From Halotia branconii CENA392 (lineage in GTDB: Bacteria > Cyanobacteriota > Cyanobacteriia > Cyanobacteriales > Nostocaceae): 64,000 nucleotides of DNA. A model generated the notes under the pieces. That model was not told where the DNA came from and searched no databases. It saw only the letters and a program-made list of their open reading frames with translations. The first letter of the stretch is position 1. Each line of letters starts with the position of its first letter. Where the stretch lies: contig NZ_CP124543.1 in NCBI RefSeq assembly GCF_029953635.1, positions 785,455-849,454 on the forward strand. Reading direction: 5' to 3'. Both the position numbers and the translations under genes were made by a program. Below, in pieces: positions 51,501 through 58,824 of this stretch.

Positions 51501-52288
51501 TTACTATTACTTATTTGCCTAGTATCCAAACAGGTTTAAATTTAAAAACTAAAAATTTACAGCAGTCATCAAATCAAAAATTGCTCAGTATTGAGCATCC
51601 TAATAGTACAGGTTATGCAACACTAAAATTTTCCCAAATTGAATCTGAAATCGTCAGTCAGATGTTTAATAATCCTCAACGCATTCAGGGAGTAAAAGCT
51701 ACTAAAAATGTGGTCGAAAATGCCTTATTTAATAGTAATAATATATTACATTTTACTGGATATGCTACTACTAATAATAGTGAGCCAAAAAAATCAGAAT
51801 TAGCTTTAGCAGATGAAGAAAAACTAACTTTAGCAGAAATCTGTCAAGGAAATCTAGCTAGCTACAATTTGGTAACTCTTTCTGCTTGTGAAACTGCCAA
51901 AATTAACAAATATAATATTACTACTGAATATGTGGGTTTAGTTAATGGTTTTCTCTGGAGAAAAGTACCCCATGTCGTGAGTACTCTTTGGACTGTAGAA
52001 TCATCTGCGAGTGCGTTGGTGATGATAGAGTTTTATCGCAAGCTACAGCAAGATAAATCTGCAACGACTGCATTAGCTGAAGCAACAGCATGGCTAAAAG
52101 AACTAACTGCTGGAGAATTAACAAAATGGTATGAAGACTTACTTAATAATCTGCAATCTGAAGAGTTGAGAGTTAGGACTTATTTAGCTACATATCTATA
52201 TAGAAGTAGTAAAATGACACCAGATCAAAAGCTTTACGATCATCCCTATTACTGGGCAGCATTCATTATTACAGGTAAATTGAGTTGA
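48533..52288 (+). CDS. TPR-CHAT caspase-like peptidase protein
   Basis: A 1251-aa protein. Residues 42-137 are a helical module shared with the gene just upstream; 140-330 form an acidic low-complexity linker with repeated 'LIREDTQEEVE'-type units; about 342-645 hold eight to nine TPRs ('AWFYQGLQQAKTGDLLGAIASYNQAIEI' and so on). About 860-1250 form a CHAT domain with 'LILVPHRNLHRLPLHALF', catalytic His1073 in 'ILHFTGYATTN', catalytic Cys1119 in 'LVTLSACETAK', and the closing 'HPYYWAAFIITG'. CHAT domains are caspase-fold cysteine peptidases. TPR-CHAT proteins act in bacterial cell-death or defence pathways such as the type III-E CRISPR peptidase. The usual His-Ala-x-His-Gly is here His-Phe-Thr-Gly-Tyr, but the dyad is intact. 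The activating partner may be the upstream paralogue (inference). Confidence 0.92.
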   Translation: MADLTQLLQWLITFLNSPVGSQQTRVIKTARGQKVGESPPELTNADLELLFHELLEGVYQGRERQWAINYLERMEERISVERWIDWLLIFGEKLLTSPAPNHQLATRMVQLGELRVGTIGELSYDIGTQLLTRNLSEWYDDNEEPEAETTISETSESLTDSPGQELIRNLGELLWESDDLEIETTTASPADTNEQSRELIWEYEGEEVETAAVNDEPRGSLIEEYPQEEVEATLLPQENLEDLIREDTQEEVEAPRVLPLLIPAQEDVIGNLSELSLDYVVKTPAPIVSKEKVGDRSLTNLEPQVANTLDELLVRLDQSTNLAQQLASNLAISPSQTPAITTNPSNAQAWFYQGLQQAKTGDLLGAIASYNQAIEIQPNSSEYWFNRGLTLFHLKHFAEAIASYNQAIELKPDYYKAWHNRGGTLGELGQFEEAITSFDQAIKIQPDYPDAWSSKGLALLKLGQLWEAIASYDEAVRLEPQDPENWYFRGIALAVSEQHEEAIASYDEALELEPDFHEVWIDRGVVLFNLKRWQEAIASWDKALSSQPNFYLAWYNRGIALDNLARREEAIDSYRQAIAIKPDFHLAWYNQAVALFYLEQFTEAIISYDNALQIKLDYWEAWIGRGTAIGHLENTEALSSLSTNLAATNPALKYGGYEGKLASYEEGLKHVRPDTYPEGWGRLHLAIGNTHYDLGKKHPTSRNYWHNAITEYNQALLTLTSEDFAQLHLEVLQSLIKALLGLGETAQAQELQQHSVNLLQQLLNEPTRPDESKKQLALKFAGVWQLAVDVHVDYGDLVEAWEMAEQIKNSCLNWLLFDWNQEIYSPNYHSVQQLLDPTTAIIYWHISPVALHTFIIKDEAPSPILVFTPIQEIGKISLEETATSGDELPLTEAARRLIEFENWLEDWNHTHQEYCSQVPSQQNKSNHSWRLEMEPRLLKLKNILQISTIAQELEDITQLILVPHRNLHRLPLHALFDPHQEDLPSVASNFTITYLPSIQTGLNLKTKNLQQSSNQKLLSIEHPNSTGYATLKFSQIESEIVSQMFNNPQRIQGVKATKNVVENALFNSNNILHFTGYATTNNSEPKKSELALADEEKLTLAEICQGNLASYNLVTLSACETAKINKYNITTEYVGLVNGFLWRKVPHVVSTLWTVESSASALVMIEFYRKLQQDKSATTALAEATAWLKELTAGELTKWYEDLLNNLQSEELRVRTYLATYLYRSSKMTPDQKLYDHPYYWAAFIITGKLS

Positions 52289-52616
52289 TATCCAAAGCAT
52301 GATCAAAAACGATATTCAAGCTAGAGAAAATTAATCATTGAAGTAACACAAATCTATTACTCTGCGTTCTCTGTCTTGAAAAGTTTGTTACGGAGGGAAA
52401 CCCTCCGACGCTCGCGGACTCGCTAACGCTTCGCTATGACAACTTTTCGCTGCGCCTCTGCGGTTCGATTAATCACCTTGAAAGAGAGTGCGATCGCAGT
52501 TCGATATCTGAATTATGATAGTACTACAATATGTAACAGCGATCGCAGCTTTTAATTCGGATGAGTGATGATTTTTTCTAGAACTTTGTTCCTGTATTGA
52601 ATATTATTTGTCGTTT
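52289..52616. repeat. Gap with dispersed repeat
   Basis: GGAGGGAAACCCTCCGACGC (a hairpin GGAGGG/CCCTCC), CTCGCGGACTCGCTAACGCT and TTTCGCTGCGCCTCTGCGGT words at 52392-52465 belong to the GC-rich dispersed repeats; a HIP1-containing tail follows. No gene. Confidence 0.65.
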
Positions 52617-52943
52617 TCAAGCATTGTTAGAAAGACGCAGACTATTCATTTGGTATTTTCGCACCATAACCGCTACCAAATTACTCAACAAACAACTAAT
52701 TGCTAAGCATAACAAAATATAAGTGGGAGCCATCACTACACCAATAGCAAACCAAGTATATACGTGTAATACCATCACAAAAGCAAAAATGCTGGCAATC
52801 CCCACTGTTTGCCATATTTGGCGCTGTAGAAATGTGAGGATGATTGTCAATGATGTAGCAATCAAGTTTGCTGGTACAAGAAATGCACAAATGCTGACGC
52901 AGTTGGCACGGGAGAACTCTGCTAAAGTGTGGAAATCAAGCAT
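52617..52943 (-). CDS. Small conserved-looking membrane protein
   Basis: A 108-aa protein with three hydrophobic segments (about residues 18-36, 44-63 and 70-90: 'VSICAFLVPANLIATSLTIIL', 'VGIASIFAFVMVLHVYTWFAI', 'YILLCLAISCLLSNLVAVMV') and a basic C-terminus, so inside the cytoplasmic or thylakoid membrane. It starts 'MLDFHTLAEFSRANC'. I do not recognise a family and see no ribosome-binding site of note. It is isolated. Confidence 0.6.
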   Translation of the reverse strand: MLDFHTLAEFSRANCVSICAFLVPANLIATSLTIILTFLQRQIWQTVGIASIFAFVMVLHVYTWFAIGVVMAPTYILLCLAISCLLSNLVAVMVRKYQMNSLRLSNNA

Positions 52944-53258
52944 CAATTTTTTGGGATAATGTCGGCATATAAAATTAATAAAATATATTTTTACTTATCT
53001 AAACCGAGCTTAGCATACCTCTAAAGTAATCACTTGAGAAATGTAACATAATTTAAATCTGACTAAATAGTTAATCTTAATTAAGAATATGAGCCATTTA
53101 TTTTACCTAATTAATCTCTGCAAAAAATTTTAAATTATAGTGAATTTGCTTGAAATATTATTACAAAAACTTATGTGTAAATGTAAACGAAGTGATAAAT
53201 TCACTATCTACAGACATAGAGAAGCTGATTATTCTGAGAAAATTTGTTGGGGAAAAAT
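52944..53258. other. AT-rich divergent gap, nothing recognised
   Basis: Between the small membrane protein and the ketopantoate reductase gene. Presumably holds both promoters; no repeat or hairpin stands out. Confidence 0.45.
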
Positions 53259-54200
53259 ATGTGCGATCGCAAGTATGCCATTCTAGGAACTGGTGCATTA
53301 GGTGGATTTTATGGAGGCAAATTACAAAAAGCTGGTTTGGATGTGCATTTTTTGCTCAGAAGTGACTATGACCATGTCAAAAAATATGGTTTACTCGTTG
53401 AGTCTAAAGACGGTGACTTTGCCCTTCCCCAAGTTAATGCTTATCAAGATATAGAGAAAATGCCACAATGCGATGTGGTAGTAGTTGCATTAAAAACAAC
53501 ACAAAATTATTTGCTACCGAAATTGTTACCACCTATTGTTAAAAATGGTGGGGTGGTGTTGGTATTGCAAAATGGACTTGGTATAGAAGAAGAAATTGCC
53601 CAAATAATTGGCAACGTCAGTATTATTGGTGGACTGTGCTTTTTGTGTTCCAATAAAGTAGCACAAGGACATATTTGCCACTTGGACTATGGACATATTA
53701 CTTTAGGGGAATATATTCCAGGCTATCCTACTGTTGGCATTACAGACAAAATACAGCAAATTGCCCATGACTTTCATCGGGCTGGGATTGCAATAGAATT
53801 AGCTGAAGACTTACTATTAGCACGTTGGAAAAAGTTGGTGTGGAATATTCCTTACAATGGTCTTTCTGTAATTCTCAATGCCAGAACAGATGAATTAATG
53901 GCAGATATGTACACTTGCAAATTAGTCGAACAATTAATGTTTGAAGTAGCGGCAGGGGCAAATAGTCATGGGCGTAATATTCCTGACAGTTTCATTCAAA
54001 AAATGCTAGATTACACCGTCAAAATGAAACCTTACCGCACTAGCATGAAAATTGACTATGATGAATGTCGCCCCCTAGAGATAGAGGCAATTTTTGGCAA
54101 TCCAATACGTCAGGCACAAACAGCAGGTGCAAGTTTATTACAAATTAGTTGTATCTACAATCAGTTGAAGTTTCTAGATACCAAAAATCAAAAACAATAA
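53259..54200 (+). CDS. panE: 2-dehydropantoate 2-reductase (ketopantoate reductase)
   Basis: A 313-aa NADPH-dependent enzyme that reduces 2-dehydropantoate to pantoate for coenzyme A synthesis. The N-terminal Rossmann motif is 'YAILGTGALGGFYGGKLQKAG' (about residue 5); 'ALKTTQN' and 'VLVLQNGLGIEEEI' line the cofactor site; catalytic Lys is in 'ARWKKLVWNIPYNGLSVIL' (about residue 195), and the C-terminal helical domain has 'PYRTSMKIDYDECRPLEIEAIFGNP'. This C-terminal set is strongly diagnostic. ATG at 53259 chosen over a TTG at 53244; TTGGGG lies 5-10 bases before it. No other pan genes are adjacent, so a different 2-oxoacid substrate cannot be excluded. Confidence 0.9.
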   Translation: MCDRKYAILGTGALGGFYGGKLQKAGLDVHFLLRSDYDHVKKYGLLVESKDGDFALPQVNAYQDIEKMPQCDVVVVALKTTQNYLLPKLLPPIVKNGGVVLVLQNGLGIEEEIAQIIGNVSIIGGLCFLCSNKVAQGHICHLDYGHITLGEYIPGYPTVGITDKIQQIAHDFHRAGIAIELAEDLLLARWKKLVWNIPYNGLSVILNARTDELMADMYTCKLVEQLMFEVAAGANSHGRNIPDSFIQKMLDYTVKMKPYRTSMKIDYDECRPLEIEAIFGNPIRQAQTAGASLLQISCIYNQLKFLDTKNQKQ

Positions 54201-54227
54201 TCTAGAACTATGGGTATATAAACTAGC

Positions 54228-55346
54228 TTATCTTCGTAAACTGCGGGGGTCGAGAGCATCTCTGAGTCCATCACCCAACAAATTGAAAGCCAGTACCGTC
54301 AGAATAATTAGCAGTGCTGGCGGCCAAATTAACCAAGGTTGCAACACCAAAATAGAGGCATTGCTTGCCAGAGAAAGCATATTTCCCCATGATGGGTCTG
54401 GTTGTTGAATACCTAAGCCAATTAGACTTAATACTGCCTCAGCGCTAATAAAACTAGGAACCGCAAGAGTAGCAGAGATAATTACATAAGTAGCCGTTTG
54501 CGGCAAAACGTGGCGGAGAATAATATAAATTGGCTTACCACCCATTGCTCTTGCTGCTTGGACAAATTCTCGCTCTTTAATTGATAATACTTGTCCGCGA
54601 ATTACCCGTGCTAAACCAGCCCAGCTAATTACTGAAGTAATTACCACAATCAATAAAAAGCGTTGGGTACTGCTTAAACCAGGTGGTAAGACTGCACCTA
54701 AGGTAACTAGAAGATAAATACTTGGGAAAGTCATCAGTACTTCTGCGAGGCGCATGATAACACTGTCAGTCCAGCCGCCAAAATAACCAGAAATGCCACC
54801 TATAAAAAGACCTAGGGGAAAGGTAATAATAACTCCGATAATTCCGATAAATAAGCTAATGCGACCCCCATGTACTAAGCGACTGAATTGGTCGCGTCCT
54901 TGTTCGTCAGTACCTAAGATATTAAATTTAGCCTCATTAGCTGCACCAAATAAATGCCAATCCAAGGGTATGCCGGGAAAGATGATAGTTTCATCCCACT
55001 CAGGCGGCAGTGGCAAACTCAGCTGCAACAGCCGATATTCTGCCCCAGAGACAAATAAACGTAAGGGTGAGGGTTTTTTAAAGTTTACAATCAGTTGGCG
55101 ATCGCCTGTTTGCAGGTCAGTATCTCCTTGGGTCGTAGGATAAATATGAGGGCCAATAAACCGCCCTGATGATTTTGAAACCCAATAAACCTGAGTTGGT
55201 GGCAGTAGGGAACCATTTGCCTGTGAGGCATAGGGGTCATAAGGGGCAACAAAATCAGCAGCAATTACTGCTAGATAAAAAATTAACAGTAAAATTGCCC
55301 CAAATCGCGCCAAAGGATTCTTTTGCAGTCTTTGCCACCAATTCAT
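54228..55346 (-). CDS. Oligopeptide/dipeptide-type ABC transporter permease (DppC/OppC-like)
   Basis: A 372-aa permease. An N-terminal transmembrane segment ('LARFGAILLLIFYLAVIAADFVAPYDPYA') of OppC type is followed by an unusually large extracytoplasmic loop of about 110 residues. Then 'NILGTDEQGRDQFSRLVHGGRISLFIG' and five more segments follow, with the coupling-helix EAA motif 'EREFVQAARAMGGKPIYIILRHVLP' (about residue 265). It ends 'FNLLGDGLRDALDPRSLRR'. Together with a DppB-like partner and two ATPases it would import peptides or related solutes; none of those partners is nearby, which is common in cyanobacteria. A tract of CACTGAC heptamers lies upstream. Confidence 0.92.
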   Translation of the reverse strand: MNWWQRLQKNPLARFGAILLLIFYLAVIAADFVAPYDPYASQANGSLLPPTQVYWVSKSSGRFIGPHIYPTTQGDTDLQTGDRQLIVNFKKPSPLRLFVSGAEYRLLQLSLPLPPEWDETIIFPGIPLDWHLFGAANEAKFNILGTDEQGRDQFSRLVHGGRISLFIGIIGVIITFPLGLFIGGISGYFGGWTDSVIMRLAEVLMTFPSIYLLVTLGAVLPPGLSSTQRFLLIVVITSVISWAGLARVIRGQVLSIKEREFVQAARAMGGKPIYIILRHVLPQTATYVIISATLAVPSFISAEAVLSLIGLGIQQPDPSWGNMLSLASNASILVLQPWLIWPPALLIILTVLAFNLLGDGLRDALDPRSLRR

Positions 55347-55544
55347 AGTTATGTGTCCTTGGTTAGTTGTCAGTTGTTTTTGATCTAGTGGTCTATCACA
55401 TCAAATTATTTTGATTGGTTAACTTATTCTTAGTTTTTCTTCCTTTGCGGTTCATGATTTTACCTTCAAAATTAATGGGACAGACCACTAGTTCATTAGT
55501 TCATTACTTTATCTTGAAAGTGGCTCGATCTTAAAAAATATGAT

Positions 55545-55577
55545 TGCCACTGACCACTGACCACTGACCACTGACTA
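55545..55577. repeat. CACTGAC heptamer array
   Basis: Four tandem copies of CCACTGA/CACTGAC units end at the stop codon of the HD-domain gene. The same unit accompanies the dispersed repeats near 20040 and 21935. Confidence 0.85.
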
Positions 55578-55581
55578 ATAT

Positions 55582-56457
55582 CTAAGCATGTCGTTGCTCA
55601 ACTAAATATAGATGTTCTTCTTGCTGTTTTTCATGTTCTACAACAAATACGTTCGAGTAGAGGTTAGCAACAATTTGTTTTCCTTGCTGTGTCAAAGATA
55701 AGTAACGCAATCCTTCTTTGATGTAGGGATGAACACCATTCCAGTAAAATTTAGCGTAGTTTTTGCGTAAATCAGCAGGTGTCTCGTAGCCCAAAACCTT
55801 ATTCATCCCAGTTTCTTCAAACTCGTAAAATAAAGAGGTAATTTTCTTTAAATAACGCGGGTCGCTTAATTGCCCGATTAAATCAGCAGCACGCACTAAT
55901 CCAGCAAAGTTAGCTGTCTCTTGATGATCTTCTGCTGTAGGTACTGGGAAACGAGTCCATTCAATATTACTCTTAATCACGTCAGCATCTATCAACTTGT
56001 GACCGCCAAAACGCTCATCAATAAAAAGTTTGGCTCTATCAACATGATAAGGTGTAAGGCTGGCATCAGAAGCTCCTGGGTGTAGAGAAATCATTCTGCC
56101 ATTTTTACCTGTAGCATATAAACCTGCGGCCTCTTGGTCTTGTCGGCAAACTCCTTTGACATAACCGATATCATGGCATACCAAAGAAATGATGAAATGT
56201 AGCCAGTCTTCGCTGGAAACGCCACCTTCTCGAATGTGTTTACCACGTAACATTTCCTGTCCTACCAAGGTAACTAAAACCGAGTGTTCAACGTTGTGAT
56301 AAAGAGCGTCGCTATTGGCAATATTTTCCAATGCCATACTCCCTGCCCAAGCGATGATATCTTGGTAATCATTTTTCGAGCAGCCGTATGTACGACGGTA
56401 GCCTTCTCGAATTTGCTTGACAAAAGCATCAATTAAAATTTCAGTGACATTGAACAT
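55582..56457 (-). CDS. HD-domain metalloprotein (Npun_R2479-like)
   Basis: A 291-aa HD-domain protein from the ATG at 56457; a TTG nine codons upstream is possible. Metal ligands are His54 and His58 in 'LYHNVEHSVLVTLVGQEML' and His95-Asp96 in 'SLVCHDIGYVKG', with a later Asp in 'FAGLVRAADLIGQLSDP'. That is the H...HD...D set of metal-dependent phosphohydrolases and phosphodiesterases. It looks like the cyanobacterial family named after a Nostoc punctiforme locus; the substrate (nucleotide or cyclic nucleotide) is unknown. Cytoplasmic, monocistronic. Confidence 0.85.
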   Translation of the reverse strand: MFNVTEILIDAFVKQIREGYRRTYGCSKNDYQDIIAWAGSMALENIANSDALYHNVEHSVLVTLVGQEMLRGKHIREGGVSSEDWLHFIISLVCHDIGYVKGVCRQDQEAAGLYATGKNGRMISLHPGASDASLTPYHVDRAKLFIDERFGGHKLIDADVIKSNIEWTRFPVPTAEDHQETANFAGLVRAADLIGQLSDPRYLKKITSLFYEFEETGMNKVLGYETPADLRKNYAKFYWNGVHPYIKEGLRYLSLTQQGKQIVANLYSNVFVVEHEKQQEEHLYLVEQRHA

Positions 56458-57053
56458 GGCTTTGTGACTTAGATTGGTAATCAAACAATTTTTAGGTTTC
56501 TAGACTAGTGGTTCATTTAATCAATTCAAAACTGCTGTAACTATTTACGAGTTTTTACTAGCTTGCACAAGCAGGGTTGCCGTTATGGAAATTTTAAACA
56601 ATGCAAATTTATCCTTTGTAACTTAGAAATGGATGTGAGCGCTAGCTATCTTCATAATTTGCTCAGATGATATGCTAACCAAATTTATATAAGTAATATT
56701 TATTAGCGTGTATGAGACAAAAGGTAAGTGCGATCGCGACCTACTCTAATTAAGTGTTTCACATCTGTTTATTTAGTGACAGTGATCTCAATACAAAAGC
56801 TGTGTGACTTATAAATAGGCTGATAGAGAACGTAAATCATGCTGCTTGATAAACAACCGTATAAATACTGAATATTTTTTTGATTTGATTAAAAGAATTA
56901 AGTCAATTTATGGGCATCATAATGAGGATTATTACGGTCAAAATTCTCAAATATGAGCCATATTTTAGTATGCATAGTCAGTTGAAACCTATTTAAAAAA
57001 AAAAGACCAGTAGTGGTATTTGCATAGATAAATCGGCTAGTGGAGGTAGAACT
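56458..57053. other. Divergent promoter region, no elements assigned
   Basis: About 600 AT-rich bases between the HD gene and the RND operon, which diverge from it. They must include both promoters. One HIP1 site is at about 56730; I see no repeat, convincing -35/-10 pair or coding frame. Confidence 0.5.
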
Positions 57054-58550
57054 TTGGACAACGAAAGTTTTTTAGAAGTGGAAACAGAAGCACCTGTAAA
57101 GGTTGATGAGGATGAATCTTTTAGTAAAGCAGATACTCAGCAAACCCGTCCTTGGTTAATACCGCTATTTATAGGTACTGGCTTGGGGATAGCGATCGCT
57201 TTGGGTGGTATAAGTTTATTTACTTACCTTCCTAGTCGTCAACAAAGTGCAGTAGCAAAGAAAGTCGCACCGACAGTTAACCCAGCCATGACAGTCACTA
57301 TCGCCCCAGTAGAAAAGACCCGTATTTTCCGCACTTTCAATACTACTGGGACTGTAGCAGCTCGTGATTTGATTCCTGTTTTGCCACAGGTCAACAGTTT
57401 ACAAATCAAAATTATCCCTGAAGACATTAAAGAGGGAGCTTTTGTCAACAAAGGTCAAGTACTGGCAATACTGGATGATTCCATACTGCAAGCCCAAATT
57501 AGTCAAGCAAAAGCAGAGATAGAATCTAAGCAAGCCGATGTGGTATCTAAGCAAGCAGAAATAACATCCAAGCAAGCTAGTGTGGCATCTAATCAGGCGA
57601 TAGTTAAACAAAAACGAGCCGACTTAGGGCAAGCCCAAGCCAAATTAGAAGAAGCTGAAAAGAATTTTCAACGTTATCAAAAACTTGCCGCTTCGGGAGC
57701 GATTAGTCAGCAAGAACTTGATACTCGTTTTTACACAGTGAAAACTGCTAAAGAGTCTGTACGCCTAGCCCAAGAAAATATTTATAGCGCTCAAGCAAAT
57801 GTCAGTAGTGCCAAAGCAAATATTGGCAGTGCCAAAGCAAATGTGAATAAAGCCCAAGCTGATGTCCGTAGTAGTGTGGCCAAGGTACAACAACTGCAAA
57901 CTCAACTCAAGCAAACTGTAGTGCGTGCGCCGATTTCGGGAATGATTGCCGAGAAATTAGCCAGAGTCGGCGATGTTACGGGTGTACCGCCACAAACTCA
58001 AACTGGGACTGTGATTGGTGGTACACAAAAGCTGTTTTCTATTATCCGTAACGGTAGGTTAGAACTTCAGGCACGGGTTCCGCAAATGCAATTGCCACAG
58101 ATAGATATTGGTGCATCTGTACAAATTACCTCAGATGTTGATCGTCGAGTGCGATCGCAAGGACGAGTTAGAGAAATCCAACCGCTAGTAAATCCCCAAA
58201 GGCGCGAAGCTACAGTCAAAATTGATTTACCCGTAACAGATTTATTAAAACCTGGGATGTTTGCGCGGGCAGCAATTAACACTAATACAACAATGGGGAT
58301 AGCTGTACCCCAAAAAGCAGTGCAATCCCAACCAGATGGCAGCGTCATTTTATTTACCTTATCGGACGAAGATATAGTCCGCGCCCAGAAAGTAGAAGTA
58401 GGAGAACTTATCGATGGTGACAGAGTAGAAATCAAGAGTGGGTTGCAAATCAGCAATAACTTAAAACAAGACATTTCAAATCTGCGCGTAGTAGTTAACG
58501 GTGCAAGCTACCTCAAAGACGGCGACAAGGTAAGAGTCGCAAACCAATAA
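57054..58550 (+). CDS. RND efflux periplasmic adaptor (membrane fusion protein)
   Basis: A 498-aa adaptor. The start is TTG at 57054, supported by GGAGGT 8 bases upstream. An acidic cytoplasmic N-terminus of 30 residues is followed by a membrane anchor ('PLFIGTGLGIAIALGGISLF'). Then come a barrel-sandwich half ('QVNSLQIKIIPEDIKEGAFVNKGQVLAILDD'), a coiled-coil hairpin (about 140-280) with repeated 'KQAxxxSKQA' and 'SAKANIGSAKANVNKAQADV' units, and the second lipoyl half with 'APISGMIAEKLARVGDVTG'. A beta-barrel and proximal domain run to the end. It bridges the inner-membrane pump encoded downstream to an outer-membrane channel. The long coiled coil suggests contact with a TolC-type channel, not encoded here. 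Confidence 0.93.
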   Translation: MDNESFLEVETEAPVKVDEDESFSKADTQQTRPWLIPLFIGTGLGIAIALGGISLFTYLPSRQQSAVAKKVAPTVNPAMTVTIAPVEKTRIFRTFNTTGTVAARDLIPVLPQVNSLQIKIIPEDIKEGAFVNKGQVLAILDDSILQAQISQAKAEIESKQADVVSKQAEITSKQASVASNQAIVKQKRADLGQAQAKLEEAEKNFQRYQKLAASGAISQQELDTRFYTVKTAKESVRLAQENIYSAQANVSSAKANIGSAKANVNKAQADVRSSVAKVQQLQTQLKQTVVRAPISGMIAEKLARVGDVTGVPPQTQTGTVIGGTQKLFSIIRNGRLELQARVPQMQLPQIDIGASVQITSDVDRRVRSQGRVREIQPLVNPQRREATVKIDLPVTDLLKPGMFARAAINTNTTMGIAVPQKAVQSQPDGSVILFTLSDEDIVRAQKVEVGELIDGDRVEIKSGLQISNNLKQDISNLRVVVNGASYLKDGDKVRVANQ

Positions 58551-58609
58551 ATTTTCTGGCATTGCTGAATCAGAAGATGAAATTTGATGAATTGAAACTT
58601 AAAACTCCT

Positions 58610-58800
58610 TATACTCTCTGCGTCTCTGCGCGACGGACACTTTGCTCAAGTCGGCAGAGCCGCCCACGCAAGTGTCCTCCTCTGCGTGTTAGCAAAGCGG
58701 GGCGTAGCCCGATAAATCATCCTGAAATATGCAACACCAATTTTCTTTATCCCCCTTGCGCCCTGCACCCTGCCCCTCTGCCTTTTATTCCCCATGCCCC
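58610..58800. repeat. Dispersed repeats inside the RND operon gap
   Basis: TCTCTGCGCGACGGACACTT with GCAAGTGTCCTCCTCTGCGT makes an imperfect inverted pair, followed by GCAAAGCGGGGCGTAGCCCG and CCTTGCGCCCTGCACCCTGC arrays. They fill the 274-base gap between adaptor and pump genes. Confidence 0.75.
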
Positions 58801-58824
58801 TCATCCCAAACATAAAATTTTCTT

